A stretch of 64,000 nucleotides of DNA from Carbonactinospora thermoautotrophica (GCF_001543895.1 NZ_JYIJ01000015.1:248001-312000), one strand, 5' to 3'; positions 35,931 to 46,137 are shown, numbered from the stretch's first letter. The notes: generated by a model not told the origin, from the letters alone. Program-made: numbers and translations.

Positions 35931-38900
35931 GTGGTCAGGCATGACCCGCTCGAACGCTTCTCGCCCGCCACGCGCGCGTGGTTCCGGGGAGTGTTCGAGA
36001 CACCCACCGAAGCCCAGGCCGGGGCCTGGGCGGCGATCGGCTCGGGGCGCAACGCCCTGGTCATCGCACCCACCGGCTCCGGTAAGACCCTCGCCGCGTT
36101 CCTGCACGCGCTGGACCGGCTGGCGAGCGAGCCCGCGCCGGAGGACCGGCGCGACCGCTGCCGTGTGGTGTACGTGTCGCCGCTCAAGGCCCTCGCCGTC
36201 GACGTGGAGCGCAACCTGCGCGCCCCGCTCGCCGGCATCCGCCAGGCGGCGGCCCGGCTCGGGCTTCCCGAACCCGAGATCGAGGTGGCGGTCCGGTCCG
36301 GTGACACCCCGGCTGGGGACCGGCGGCGGTTCCGGACCAAACCCCCCGACATCCTGATCACGACACCTGAGTCGCTGTTTCTCGTGCTCACCTCGGCCGC
36401 CCGGGAGTCGCTGCGCGGCGTGCGCACGGTGATCGTGGACGAGGTACACGCGGTCGCCGGCACCAAGCGGGGCGCTCATCTGGCGCTGTCCCTGGAGCGC
36501 CTCGACGCCCTGCTGGAGCAGCCCGCCCAGCGGATCGGGCTCTCCGCGACCGTCCGGCCGGTGGCGGAGGTCGCCCGGTTGCTCGGCGGCCCCCATGAGG
36601 TCGACGTCGTGCAGCCTCCTGCGGACAAGACCGTGGAGCTGCGAGTGATCGTCCCGGTGGAGGACCTGGGCACGCTGGGCCAGTCCACCGGCGAGTACGC
36701 GGGGTCGGCGGCGGGCAGCGAGCCGCGCACCAGCGTGTGGCCCCACGTCGAGGAGCGCATCGTCGACCTGGTCGAGCGGCACCGCTCGACGATCGTGTTC
36801 GCCAACTCGCGTCGGCTCGCCGAGCGGCTCTGCGCCCGGTTGAACGAGATCGCGTATGAACGGCGGTACGGCGAGGCACTGGCCCGCGGCGCTCCGCCGG
36901 CCGAGGTCATGGCCCAGGCGGGGGCGGCGGCCGGGGCGCCTGTGGAGATCGCCCGCGCCCACCACGGGTCGGTGTCCAAGGAGCAGCGCACCCAGATCGA
37001 GGAGGAGTTGAAGGCCGGCCGGCTGCCGGCGGTGGTGGCCACCTCCAGCCTGGAGCTCGGCATCGACATGGGCGCGGTGGACCTGGTGATCCAGGTGGAG
37101 TCGCCGCCCTCGGTGGCCAGCGGCCTGCAACGCGTGGGCCGGGCCGGCCACCAGGTCGGGGCGGTCTCCCGGGGTGTGATCTTCCCCAAGTACCGCGGTG
37201 ACCTGGTGCAAACCGCGGTCGTGGCCGAGCGTATGGCGGCCGGATGGATCGAGGAGCTGCGCTACCCGCGCAACCCGCTCGACGTGCTCGCCCAGCAGAT
37301 CGTCGCCATGGTCGCCATGGACACCTGGCAGGTCGACGAGCTGCTGGCGGTGATCCGGCGGGCAGCGCCGTTCGCCACGCTGCCGCGGTCCGTGTACGAG
37401 GCGGTGCTGGACATGCTGGCCGGGCGGTACCCGAGCGACGAGTTCGCCGAGTTGCGCCCGCGCCTGGTGTGGGACCGGGTGAGCGGGACGTTGACCGGCC
37501 GGCCGGGCACCCAGCGACTCGCCGTCACCTCGGGCGGGACGATTCCGGACCGGGGCCTGTTCGGGGTGTTCCTCGTGGGCGAGAAGTCGTCCCGGGTGGG
37601 CGAGCTGGACGAGGAGATGGTGTACGAGTCGCGAGTCGGCGACGTGTTCACCCTGGGGTCGACCTCGTGGCGGATCGAGGACATCACCCATGACCGCGTG
37701 CTGGTCTCCCCCGCGCCAGGACAGCCCGGCAAGCTGCCGTTCTGGCACGGCGACACGCCGGGACGCCCGGTGGAGCTGGGCCGTGCACTGGGCACCTTCG
37801 TCCGCGAGCTGGGCGCGCTCGGCGAGGCCGCCGCCAAGGAGCGGGTCGTGCATGCCGGACTGGACGAACGGGCCGCCGACAACCTGCTCGCCTACTTGGC
37901 GGAGCAGCGCGAGGCCACCGGTCATGTGCCCGACGACCGCACGATCCTGGTCGAGCGGTTCCGGGACGAGCTGGGCGACTGGCGGGTCGCGATCCACTCC
38001 CCGTTCGGGGCCCGGGTACACGCACCGTGGGCGCTCGCCATCACGGCACGCCTGCGCGAGCGGTACGGCGTGGACGTCCAGGCCATGCACGCCGACGACG
38101 GCATCGTGCTGCGACTACCGGACGCCGACGGCGACCCCCCGGGTGACCTCGCCCTGTTCGCGCCCGACGAGATCGAGCCGCTGGTCACCGCCGAAGTGGG
38201 GAGCTCGGCACTGTTCGCCGCGCGGTTCCGGGAGTGCGCGGCTCGGGCGCTGCTGCTCCCGAGGCGGGACCCGCGCAAACGCACCCCGCTCTGGCAGCAG
38301 CGACAGCGGTCGGCTCAACTGCTCGCGGTCACGAGCCAGTACGGGTCGTTCCCGATCGTGCTGGAGACGATGCGCGAATGCCTACAGGACGTGTTCGACG
38401 TCCCCGGCCTGGTGGAGCTGATGCGGGACGTCGAGGCCCGGCGGGTGCGTCTGGTCGAGGTGGAGACGGCCCAACCCTCGCCGTTCGCCAAGTCGCTGCT
38501 GTTCCGGTACGTCGCGGCGTTCATGTACGAGGACGACTCCCCCCTCGCGGAGCGCCGCGCCCAGGCGCTGGACCAAGCGCTCCTCGCGGAGCTGCTCGGC
38601 CAGGCCGATCTGCGCGAACTGCTCGACGCCGGCGTGGTCGCCGCGACCGAGCGCGAGCTGCAGTGGCTGGACCGGCGCGCCAGGGACCTGGAGTCGACCG
38701 CCGACCTGCTACGGCTGCTGGGGCCGATCGCCACCGCAGAAGCGATCCGGCGCGGCGCTACCCCGCGGTGGCTGGCCGAGCTGGAGGAGGCCCGGCGTGC
38801 GATCCGGGTACGCATCGCCGGCGAGGAGCGCTGGGCAGCGATCGAGGACGCCAGCCGGCTCCGCGACGCGCTCGGGGTGCCGCTGCCGGTGGGCATCCCG

Positions 38901-40487
38901 GATGCGTTCGCCGAGCCGGTGCCTGACCCGTTGGCCGACTTCGTCGCCCGGTACGCGCGCACGCACGGCCCGTTCCGCGCCGGCGACGTGGCCGCCTGGC
39001 TCGGCCTCGGTGCCGCGGTCGTCACCGAGGCGCTGCGTCGGCTGCGCGCGGCCGGCCGAGTGGTGGAGGGAGAGTTCGCCCCCGGGGGGTACGGCACCGA
39101 ATGGTGCGACGCCGAGGTGCTGCGCGTGCTGCGCCGTCGCTCGCTGGCCGCGCTGCGCCGCGAGGCGGAGCCGGTGCCGCAGCGGGCGCTGGCCCGGTTC
39201 CTGCCCGCCTGGCAGCACGTGGGCGGCTCGCTGCGGGGCGTGGACGGCGTGCTCCGGGTGATCGAGCAACTCCAGGGCGCGGCTGTGCCCGCCTCGGCGT
39301 TGGAGCGGCTCGTGCTGCCGGCCCGGGTCGCCGACTACCACCCGGCCATGCTGGACGAGCTGTGCGCGTCCGGTGAGGTGGTGTGGGCCGGGCAGGGTGG
39401 CCTGCCCGGCAACGACGGGTGGGTGGCGCTGTACCTGGCGGACGTCGCGCCCGTGCTGCTCCCGCCGCCCGAGCCGGGTATGCCGCTCACCCCATTGCAC
39501 GAGCAGATCCTGGAGGCGCTCGCCGGCGGCAACGCGCTGTTCTTCCGGACACTGTCCGATCGCGTCGGGTCGCTGGACGACCAGGGACTGGTCACCGCCC
39601 TGTGGGATCTGGTGTGGGCGGGGTACGTCACCAACGACACCCTGGCCCCATTGCGGAACCTCATCGGTTCTGGACGCACCCGCCACGCCGTTCCCCGGGC
39701 CACACCCCGCGTCCGGTACGCAGGCGGCCGCCGAGGACGCCTCGGTCGGGCGGCCCTGCCCAGCCGGACCGGGCCGCCGACCGCCGCCGGACGGTGGACG
39801 TTGCTGCCCGAGCGGGACCGAGACGAGACACACCGGGCGTACACGCTGGCCGAGACCCTGCTGGACCGGCACGGGGTGGTGACCCGGGGCGCCGCGACAG
39901 CCGAACGGGTACCCGGCGGGTTCGCCGTCGTGTACCAGGTGCTGAGCGCGTTCGAGAACTCCGGCCGGGCACGGCGCGGCTACTTCGTCGAAGGGCTGGG
40001 CGCGGCGCAGTTCTCCATACCGGGAGCGGTGGACCGGATGCGGGCCATGCATGGCCGTGCGCGGGCCGGGGAGCCGCGTCCAGGCGGGGCGCACCAGCCG
40101 AAGCCGGACCGGCCCGGTGCCCTGGTCCTGGCCGCCGCGGACCCGGCCAACCCCTTCGGGGCGGCGCTGCCCTGGCCGGAGCGTGCTGGGGAGGTCGCCA
40201 GCGGCCACAAGCCGGGCCGTAAGGCAGGGGCGCTGGTGGTGCTGGTCGACGGGGAACTGGTCCTGTACGTCGAGCGAGGCGGGAAGTCCCTGCTCACCTG
40301 GACCGACACCCCGGACGTGCTGCAGTCGGCGGTGGACGCGCTGGCGCTCGCGGTCCGGGAGGGCGCACTCGGCAAGCTCACCGTGGAACGGGCCGACGGA
40401 GAGCAGATCCTCACCTCGCCGCTCGCCCGGGCGTTGCAGGCCGCCGGGTTTCACGCGACTCCGCGCGGGCTACGGTTGCGCGGGTAG
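35931..40487 (+). CDS. lhr: Lhr-type giant ATP-dependent helicase
   Basis: Lhr is a superfamily 2 DNA translocase/helicase implicated in DNA repair. The 1,518-residue protein has motif I IAPTGSGKTLAAFLHALDRL near residue 40, motif Ia VSPLKALAVDVERNL, DEVH box VIVDEVHAVAGTKRGAHLAL near 167, motif III GLSATVRPVAEVA, HHGSVSKEQRTQIEEELKAG near 345, and motifs V/VI TSSLELGIDMGAVDLVIQVE with QRVGRAGHQVGAV near 395. Winged-helix and Lhr-core domains follow, then a long C-terminal Lhr-specific region to the end. GGGAAGG at 35915-35921 is nine bases from GTG 35931 but directly abuts ATG 35922, so GTG is preferred. It precedes the broken Fpg/Nei gene, as lhr precedes a nei-type glycosylase in Streptomyces. 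Confidence 0.94.
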   Translation: MVRHDPLERFSPATRAWFRGVFETPTEAQAGAWAAIGSGRNALVIAPTGSGKTLAAFLHALDRLASEPAPEDRRDRCRVVYVSPLKALAVDVERNLRAPLAGIRQAAARLGLPEPEIEVAVRSGDTPAGDRRRFRTKPPDILITTPESLFLVLTSAARESLRGVRTVIVDEVHAVAGTKRGAHLALSLERLDALLEQPAQRIGLSATVRPVAEVARLLGGPHEVDVVQPPADKTVELRVIVPVEDLGTLGQSTGEYAGSAAGSEPRTSVWPHVEERIVDLVERHRSTIVFANSRRLAERLCARLNEIAYERRYGEALARGAPPAEVMAQAGAAAGAPVEIARAHHGSVSKEQRTQIEEELKAGRLPAVVATSSLELGIDMGAVDLVIQVESPPSVASGLQRVGRAGHQVGAVSRGVIFPKYRGDLVQTAVVAERMAAGWIEELRYPRNPLDVLAQQIVAMVAMDTWQVDELLAVIRRAAPFATLPRSVYEAVLDMLAGRYPSDEFAELRPRLVWDRVSGTLTGRPGTQRLAVTSGGTIPDRGLFGVFLVGEKSSRVGELDEEMVYESRVGDVFTLGSTSWRIEDITHDRVLVSPAPGQPGKLPFWHGDTPGRPVELGRALGTFVRELGALGEAAAKERVVHAGLDERAADNLLAYLAEQREATGHVPDDRTILVERFRDELGDWRVAIHSPFGARVHAPWALAITARLRERYGVDVQAMHADDGIVLRLPDADGDPPGDLALFAPDEIEPLVTAEVGSSALFAARFRECAARALLLPRRDPRKRTPLWQQRQRSAQLLAVTSQYGSFPIVLETMRECLQDVFDVPGLVELMRDVEARRVRLVEVETAQPSPFAKSLLFRYVAAFMYEDDSPLAERRAQALDQALLAELLGQADLRELLDAGVVAATERELQWLDRRARDLESTADLLRLLGPIATAEAIRRGATPRWLAELEEARRAIRVRIAGEERWAAIEDASRLRDALGVPLPVGIPDAFAEPVPDPLADFVARYARTHGPFRAGDVAAWLGLGAAVVTEALRRLRAAGRVVEGEFAPGGYGTEWCDAEVLRVLRRRSLAALRREAEPVPQRALARFLPAWQHVGGSLRGVDGVLRVIEQLQGAAVPASALERLVLPARVADYHPAMLDELCASGEVVWAGQGGLPGNDGWVALYLADVAPVLLPPPEPGMPLTPLHEQILEALAGGNALFFRTLSDRVGSLDDQGLVTALWDLVWAGYVTNDTLAPLRNLIGSGRTRHAVPRATPRVRYAGGRRGRLGRAALPSRTGPPTAAGRWTLLPERDRDETHRAYTLAETLLDRHGVVTRGAATAERVPGGFAVVYQVLSAFENSGRARRGYFVEGLGAAQFSIPGAVDRMRAMHGRARAGEPRPGGAHQPKPDRPGALVLAAADPANPFGAALPWPERAGEVASGHKPGRKAGALVVLVDGELVLYVERGGKSLLTWTDTPDVLQSAVDALALAVREGALGKLTVERADGEQILTSPLARALQAAGFHATPRGLRLRG

Positions 40488-40692
40488 ACCGCGGCAGGTG
40501 CACACCACACCTCCGAACCGGGCATCCTGCTCCCGCCACCGGCCTCGAGCGGCAGGGTGCGGGCGGGCCGGGCTGACCGACAAGCGACACGCACCGGGCC
40601 GAGCCTCCTCGGCTCTCGGAGCAACGGCCTAGCGGAGACTCATCACCACGTCGCGCGTGTGCCCGACGGCGTTCCTGGGTGACGATGGGCAT

Positions 40693-41493
40693 GTGCCCGG
40701 GGGCGACACGGTGTGGCTGGCCGGGCGGCGCCTCCATGAGGCGCTCGCCGGCCGGACGCTGACCCGCACCGACTTCCGGGTCCCGCGGCTCGCCACGGTC
40801 GACCTCTCCGGCCGGGCGGTCCGGGAGGTGGTGTCGCACGGCAAGCACTTGGCTCATCCGGGTGGAGCCGGACCTGACTCTGCACCCCCGCTTCCGGATG
40901 GACGGCATGTGGCACCTGTATCGTCCAGGCCACCCCCGGCGCGGCGGTCCAGCCTGGCAGGTACGGGCGGTGCTGGAGCGGAGTGGCAGGCGGTGGGCTA
41001 CCGGCTGCCCGTGCTCGAACTGCTGTCCACCGTCGAGGAGACCCGCGTGATCGGCCACCCGGCCCCGACCTGTTCGGCCCGGACTGGGACCTCGCCAAGG
41101 CGCTCCGCCCCCTCACCGGCCAGCCCGACCGACCGATCGGCGAGCCTGGCCCAGCACAACCTGGCCGGCGTCGGCAACCTGTACAAGACCGAGGTGTGCT
41201 TCCTGCGCGGCGTCTCCCCGTGGACCCCGGTCCGGGACGTGCCTGACCTGCCCGGTCTGGTCGAGCTTGCCCGGCTCGACCTGAACAGGAATCGTCCGAG
41301 CAGGTCACGACCGGCGACGCGGCCGGCAGCCGTGGGTCTTCGAGCGGGCCGGCCAAGCCCTGCCCGCCGCTGCGACACATCGGTCGTCCTCGCCGAGCAG
41401 GGCCAACCTGGTCGCCTACTGGTGCCCCCGCTGCCAGCCCGGTCCGGCGCCGCCGCTGCGCCGCGCGGACCGCCCGCCGCACCCGGCCGGATA
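40693..41493 (+). pseudogene. Broken Fpg/Nei-family DNA glycosylase gene
   Basis: The text of an Fpg/Nei2-type glycosylase can be followed in pieces: GDTVWLAGRRLHEALAGRTL and REVVSHGKHL, then an extra G near 40850 moves to another frame with IRVEPDLTLHPRFRMDGMWH. More frame changes give EWQAVGYRLPVLELLSTVEE, an intact HNLAGVGNLYKTEVCFLRGV, and TPVRDVPDLPGLVELA; last, YWCPRCQPGP, the C-terminal zinc-finger end. The catalytic opening is normally Pro-Glu-Gly-Asp-Thr; here it is Pro-Gly-Gly-Asp-Thr, so the catalytic Glu is also replaced. At least five indels and some loss (the H2TH-to-zinc-finger segment) make it a pseudogene. It sits directly after lhr. Confidence 0.85.
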
Positions 41494-41759
41494 GCGCGAG
41501 TACCCGCCCTGAACGCGAGGACCGCGCTGTCCACCCGCGACGCCGGGACCCACCAAGTGGGAAACCGACCCCGTGCCCACTCTCCCGCGGGTCTGGCGCG
41601 TTGCGTGAGCAGGACTTGGAGGCGCCGGAACAAGCCATGGTGTCGGCGACGGGGAGAGACGCCGTTTGGCGCAAGGGGCGTCGGCACGGCCAGGCCGGCG
41701 GCTCGCGTCCGCTCACCCCGGCGCACGGGCAGCCGGGTCAGCCAGCCGCCAGGCGTGGC

Positions 41760-42218
41760 CTACTCGCTCTCCGCAGAAGGGCCGCTGCTCGGCGCCAGGG
41801 GCGGCGGCTCGGAGGCGCCATGGCGGGGAGGTGGTGTCTGTTGAGGCGGCCGGGTGGCGCTGGGCCCGGGCTGGGACTGTTCCGGCGGCAAGTTGGACGG
41901 TCTTGAGGGGACGAGTGGCCGGCCGGGCCAAGACGGCGTGCCGGTGGACTGGACACCGGTGGAGGGGCTGGACCCGGGACCAGGGTTCGCCGGTGTGAGG
42001 AGGTTCGTGCCGACGCCTCCGGCGGGCTGGTTGACGCTGGCCGGCGCCACGCCGGGCTCGTCGTCCAGGTTCAGGCCGCCGGGGGTCGGCGGAGCGGGCG
42101 ACTGGACCTGTGTCGTCGACGAGTTACGCGTGACTGAGACCGCCCCCGCCCAGAAACCCCCGATGAGCACGCCGAGCGCTGCCGCGGCTCCGATCACCGT
42201 GGTCGTCGATCGCTGCAC
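41760..42218 (-). CDS. Membrane-anchored Pro/Ser-rich hypothetical protein
   Basis: GTG 42218, preceded by GGAGGGA, gives a 152-residue protein. A short N-terminus (VQRSTTTVIG) is followed by one transmembrane helix or signal anchor (AAALGVLIGGFWAGAVSV at about 11-28), then an extracytoplasmic tail very rich in Pro, Ser, Gly and Gln, without Cys, and predicted disordered. Low-complexity tails of this type occur in actinomycete wall-associated proteins. I recognise no family and cannot assign function. Confidence 0.6.
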   Translation of the reverse strand: MQRSTTTVIGAAAALGVLIGGFWAGAVSVTRNSSTTQVQSPAPPTPGGLNLDDEPGVAPASVNQPAGGVGTNLLTPANPGPGSSPSTGVQSTGTPSWPGRPLVPSRPSNLPPEQSQPGPSATRPPQQTPPPRHGASEPPPLAPSSGPSAESE

Positions 42219-42607
42219 TGTCCCTCCAACCCCCGACAACGACGTATGCCGCTGCGCACGACGATCGACTATGTCCAACGAGCCCGGTCGGGTGAGGACA
42301 CGTCCAGCTGGGAAACGACCGTCGCCCCGCGAACAGCCGGCGGTGACCGATCCGCCTGCTCTGACCGGCCGCCCTCCCCTGGATCCGCGTGTCATCCGAG
42401 ATCGGGTTGCGGGGCATGCGGAGTCCGCGCTGATGACCATGCACACCTGGCTGGTCCGCGCTGGCCCAAGAACCGGCCAGCTCGCGCAGCCGGAACAGGG
42501 GCAGCCATCCGACACGCCTCTCACCTGGCAACCAGAGCCAGGCGACACGCTCATGATCCGCGGGACGATCCACCGGCACGGTCACCCACACCGAGCCCGC
42601 CCGGGTT

Positions 42608-42649
42608 GCGGAACCGGGGTTCGCGCCGTGGCGCGAACCCCGGTTCCGC
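42608..42649 (-). terminator. dps terminator hairpin
   Basis: Near-perfect 20-bp arms (42608-42627 and 42630-42649) have a 2-nt centre, so the functional loop is at least 4 nt. It lies 80 nt beyond the dps stop on the same strand. The 510-bp region 42219-42728 around it shows no gene. Confidence 0.85.
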
Positions 42650-42728
42650 CTGGCGTGCCGGCTGGGAGCCGCTGCGGCTCTGACGCCCGGCGAAAGCACA
42701 CAGGCCTAGGGCGAGCCGCCTACCACCA

Positions 42729-43187
42729 TCACTGCTGTGCCTGGAACATCCAGTACTGCTTCTCCAGGTCCTTGGTCACGTCGATCAGGATGTCCTGGGT
42801 GACCAGATCCGATTCGGCGGTCGCCTGGATCCGCTGGCGCATGCGGTCGATGACCGCGCCGTAGATCTCGATGAACTTCTTCACCACGTCGGAGTCCCGC
42901 ACCCAGCCGGCCTCGATCTGCGGGAGGCCCGTGGTGGCGGCGACCGTGCTGGCTCGGCCGTCAGGGGTCACCCCGATCGCGACGGCACGCTCGGCCACGA
43001 GGTCGGTGTACTGCCGGGCAGCGCTGGTAACCTCGTCGAGCTGCAGGTGCAGGGAACGGAAATGAGGCCCGACCAGGTTCCAGTGGGCTTGCTTCGCGAC
43101 CAGCGCCAAGTCGATGAGGTCGACCAGCGCACCCTGCAAGGCCTCACCGGTCACCTTTCGGGCGTCTTCGGGTAGCGGGCTCTTCAT
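42729..43187 (-). CDS. dps: Dps-family DNA-protection ferritin
   Basis: Dps is a dodecameric mini-ferritin that oxidises iron with peroxide and compacts DNA in stress. The 152-residue protein has the ferroxidase-site signature HWNLVGPHFRSLHLQLDEVT near residues 35-55 (His and Asp/Glu ligands, the site shared between dimer subunits), DLVAERAVAIGVTPDGRAST near 63-82, and SDVVKKFIEIYGAVIDRM. The N-terminus is short (MKSPLPEDARKVTGEALQG), without the long Lys-rich DNA tail of some Dps proteins. ATG 43187 has GGAAGGA 11 nt upstream. It is monocistronic, with its own terminator and a palindrome upstream. Confidence 0.93.
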   Translation of the reverse strand: MKSPLPEDARKVTGEALQGALVDLIDLALVAKQAHWNLVGPHFRSLHLQLDEVTSAARQYTDLVAERAVAIGVTPDGRASTVAATTGLPQIEAGWVRDSDVVKKFIEIYGAVIDRMRQRIQATAESDLVTQDILIDVTKDLEKQYWMFQAQQ

Positions 43188-43275
43188 AGCCGGTACACTC
43201 CTTCCCGCAGGACGGATTGCTTTCACAGATTCGCCTGCCCGATTCGTTCCGGCTCATACACCTGACTCGTCATTC

Positions 43276-43291
43276 GTGTGGAATTCCACAC
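43276..43291 (-). promoter_or_regulatory. 16-bp perfect palindrome upstream of dps
   Basis: GTGTGGAATTCCACAC is a perfect palindrome 89-104 nt upstream of the dps ATG, a position suited to an operator. The cognate regulator is unknown. Confidence 0.4.
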
Positions 43292-43707
43292 CTGGACGGC
43301 AGGCCGACACGGCGGGATGGCTGGCGGGCCAGCACCGCACCCGGTCGGCCCCGTGATCCGGTGGAGCACCCGTCCCGCCGCGCTGGAATCCGGCGTGGCG
43401 CCCCTGGGGTGGTCACCGCGGCAGGCAGGCGGGCTGGCACGGGGCCCCACCCGTACGGCGAAGCGCCGACGGCCTGGACCGTGACCGCCGGGAGGCAGGC
43501 GCACCCCGCCGCCAACGCCGTCACCGGACGCGGGCGAGCAGCGCCGCCGATGGCCGCGTGTGGGGGCGGGACACGAGGCAGAACGGGGATTCAGCGGCCA
43601 GCGAGAACAGCGCTCCCAGTGCCGGAAACAGCCGCAGAAGAACTGGAAGGCAACGTTCCGCCGCGGAAAGCCTTGGCGACCCGAGCGACCCGGTCGGCGG
43701 CGTCAGG
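43292..43707. other. Intergenic region between dps and clgR
   Basis: No frame on either strand of this 416-bp stretch shows family-like protein; base composition is uniform and GC-rich. It would hold the distal dps promoter and the clgR 3' flank. Nothing further is visible. Confidence 0.4.
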
Positions 43708-44160
43708 TCAGGCAGCCGCCACGACGTCCGGCGTCCTCACCACACCGGACGCGCGCATCAGGGCGGCGTGCGGATCCTCGCCACACGTCGCCGCGGAAGC
43801 GCGGACCACCTCGTCGGTCATGTCCATATCGGCGCTGGCGACCTTGGCGGGGGCCGGAGTCGTCCCGACCGACATAGCGGCCCCGACCGGCTCCAGCACA
43901 GGGCGCATTCCCTCGGACCGGGACAGTTCCGCGAGCGCGAGCTGGTCGCTCACCTCGCGCAGGATGTCAGACAGCCGCACCCCCAGAGCCGCGCAGATGG
44001 CGGCCAGCAACTCGGAGGACGCCTCCTTCTGGCCCCGTTCGATCTCCGAGAGATAGCCCAGCGAGACTCGCGCCGCGGCCGAGACCTCACGAAGGGTGCG
44101 GCCCTGGCGCTGGCGCTGCCGCCGCAGCACGTCACCGAGCAGGCGACGGAGCAGGATCAT
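43708..44160 (-). CDS. clgR: Clp gene regulator ClgR (XRE family)
   Basis: ClgR activates clp protease, lon and other proteostasis genes in actinobacteria. The 150-residue protein opens [20 protein letters not shown] and has a Cro/C1-type HTH ([40 protein letters not shown]), exactly the ClgR signature. The C-terminus ends [11 protein letters not shown]; terminal alanines are the ClpP-degradation signal described for Streptomyces ClgR, so feedback proteolysis is likely here too. ATG 44160 has GAAGGGA upstream. It lies 112 nt downstream of cinA, the location known for clgR in Streptomyces and mycobacteria. The middle part (residues 90-130) is variable. Confidence 0.92.
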   Translation of the reverse strand: MILLRRLLGDVLRRQRQRQGRTLREVSAAARVSLGYLSEIERGQKEASSELLAAICAALGVRLSDILREVSDQLALAELSRSEGMRPVLEPVGAAMSVGTTPAPAKVASADMDMTDEVVRASAATCGEDPHAALMRASGVVRTPDVVAAA

Positions 44161-44272
44161 CGGTCGCTCCCTTCTGATGTCCCGGTCCTCGTCACGCGTC
44201 CACGGTACCCGCCAACCCCTACCGCATGCGATGAATCTTGAACCGTGTTCGCTCAAAGCTGTAACGGTGTAA

Positions 44273-45499
44273 TCACCAGGTTTCTTCCCCCTCCTCCGAG
44301 GGAAGATCCAGCAGTACGCGCCGCAGCAGGTCCAGCGCCGCGACCACGGTGACACGTCGGATCGTGGCACGATCCGTACCCGTCCGCGGCGCGGCCACTC
44401 GGGTCCCGGCGGGGCCCGCCACGGCTATGTACACGGTACCGACCGGCTGGCCGTCCTGCGGGTCGGGACCGGCTACCCCGGTCGTGGCTATACCGTACGT
44501 CGTACCCAGCCGGTCGCGCACCCCGACCGCCATCTGGCGGGCCACCTCCGGGTGGACGGCGCCGGACTGGTCGAGCAGCGTCCGGTCCACCCCCAGCAGT
44601 TCGGCCTTCAGCTCTGTCGCGTACGCGACCACCGCACCCCGGAAGGTCGAGGACGCTCCGGGCATGTCGGTCAGCGTGCCGGCCGTCAGCCCACCGGTCA
44701 GCGACTCGGCCGTGGCCACCGTGGCGCCCCGAGCGGCCAGGAGCCGGTGCACGACCACGTCGAGGGAGTCGGCGTCCGTCCCGTACACCACGTCGCCCAG
44801 CAGCTCCCGGGCCCGCGCCTCCACCGCCAGCAGCCGCTCCTCGGAGGGCGCGGTGAGCCGCACGTGGACCTCGCCGGCCTGCGGGAGGTACCCGATCGGG
44901 ACCTCGGCTTCCAGCGGCGCGAGTCTGGCGGCGACCAGCGGCTCGGGAAGGAGCGCCGTGCGCAGCGTGCGTACCGCCGGGGGGTTCCCAGCGCGCAGTT
45001 CGGGCAGCACGTGCGCCGTGAACATCGCGTCCGCCTCGGCGGGGACGCCGGGCAGCGCGTACACGCGGACACCGTCCACGAGAAGTCGGATGCCGGGCGC
45101 GCTCCCCACCGGGTTCGGCAACGGCGCTGCCCCGGCCGGTAGGTCGGCCTGACGCAGCGCGAAGCCGGGCACGTCCTGGTGGTGGCGCTCGTACCAGGCG
45201 CGCAGCTCCTTCTCCGCGCCGGCGTCGCGCGCCAGCGGCACACCGGCCACGGCTGCCAGCGCCTCCCGGGTCCGATCGTCTGCGGTCGGACCGAGCCCGC
45301 CGGTGATCACCACCGCGTCGGCGCGGCGCAGCGCTTCCCGCAACGCGGCGCTGATCGCGGTCACGTCGTCTCCGACCACGGTCGCCCGCGTGACCTGGCA
45401 TCCGGCTTCGGTGAGCCACCGGCCGAGCCGGGCCGCGTTGGAGTTCACCACCGAGCCGAGCAGCAACTCGTCCCCGACGGTGAGAATCTCGACCCTCAC
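44273..45499 (-). CDS. cinA: CinA-family protein (NMN amidohydrolase domain)
   Basis: CinA couples an N-terminal molybdopterin-binding-like (COG1058) domain to a C-terminal nicotinamide-mononucleotide deamidase domain acting in NAD recycling. The 408-residue protein has [20 protein letters not shown] at the start, [20 protein letters not shown] near 65, and the C-terminal domain with [20 protein letters not shown] near 265 and [20 protein letters not shown] near 350. GTG 45499 overlaps the pgsA stop by 4 bases (GTGA), so it is coupled to pgsA in the rimO-pgsA-cinA operon. Confidence 0.95.
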   Translation of the reverse strand: MRVEILTVGDELLLGSVVNSNAARLGRWLTEAGCQVTRATVVGDDVTAISAALREALRRADAVVITGGLGPTADDRTREALAAVAGVPLARDAGAEKELRAWYERHHQDVPGFALRQADLPAGAAPLPNPVGSAPGIRLLVDGVRVYALPGVPAEADAMFTAHVLPELRAGNPPAVRTLRTALLPEPLVAARLAPLEAEVPIGYLPQAGEVHVRLTAPSEERLLAVEARARELLGDVVYGTDADSLDVVVHRLLAARGATVATAESLTGGLTAGTLTDMPGASSTFRGAVVAYATELKAELLGVDRTLLDQSGAVHPEVARQMAVGVRDRLGTTYGIATTGVAGPDPQDGQPVGTVYIAVAGPAGTRVAAPRTGTDRATIRRVTVVAALDLLRRVLLDLPSEEGEETW

Positions 45500-46137
45500 C
45501 GCACACCGTCCTGCTGGATGGTGGCGTCCTGGCAGAGCTTCGCCGCCCGCTTGGCCCTGGCCCGATCCGACGTCCGCCTGAGCCGGAGCGCGCGGAACAC
45601 ATAGTCCAGGCCGGTGAGGAAGGTGACCACCACGGCCACCGCCATGACCGTCTCGGCGACGAGGAACAGCCAGCCTCGCAGCGGCAGCACGTACAGGGCG
45701 ATCGCGACCGTCTGCAGCAGGGTCTTGAGCTTGCCGCCCCGGCTCGCCGGGATTACGCCGTGCCGGATCACGAACAACCGCAGCAACGTAATGCCGAGCT
45801 CCCGGGCCAGGACGAGCACGGTCACCCACCAGGGCAGCTCGTCCAGGAGCGAGAGCCCCACCAGGGCGGTGCCGATCAGGGCCTTGTCGGCGATCGGGTC
45901 GACGATCTTGCCGAAATCGGTGACGAGCCCACGCCGCCGGGCCAGCTCCCCGTCGATCCGGTCGGTGAGGCTCGCGACCAGGAAGATCACGAACGCCCAG
46001 ACCCGCGACAGGACGTCCTGCCCGTTCTCGCGCAGCAGCAGGGCCGCGAAGACCGGTACGAGGAGCAGGCGGAGCACGGTGAGCGCGTTGGCGATGTTCC
46101 ACGCGCTCACCCGCGACTGCGATGCGTGGGCGGTCAT
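45496..46137 (-). CDS. pgsA: CDP-diacylglycerol-glycerol-3-phosphate phosphatidyltransferase
   Basis: PgsA makes phosphatidylglycerophosphate, committing CDP-DAG to phosphatidylglycerol and cardiolipin. The 213-residue integral membrane protein has the CDP-alcohol phosphotransferase motif D-x2-D-G-x2-A-R...G-x3-D-x3-D in [20 protein letters not shown] and IVDPIADK at about 58-85, with hydrophobic helices around 20-35, 95-115 and 150-175. The C-terminal tail is basic. ATG 46137 overlaps the rimO stop by 4 bases, and its own stop overlaps cinA: tight translational coupling across all three genes. Confidence 0.93.
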   Translation of the reverse strand: MTAHASQSRVSAWNIANALTVLRLLLVPVFAALLLRENGQDVLSRVWAFVIFLVASLTDRIDGELARRRGLVTDFGKIVDPIADKALIGTALVGLSLLDELPWWVTVLVLARELGITLLRLFVIRHGVIPASRGGKLKTLLQTVAIALYVLPLRGWLFLVAETVMAVAVVVTFLTGLDYVFRALRLRRTSDRARAKRAAKLCQDATIQQDGVR

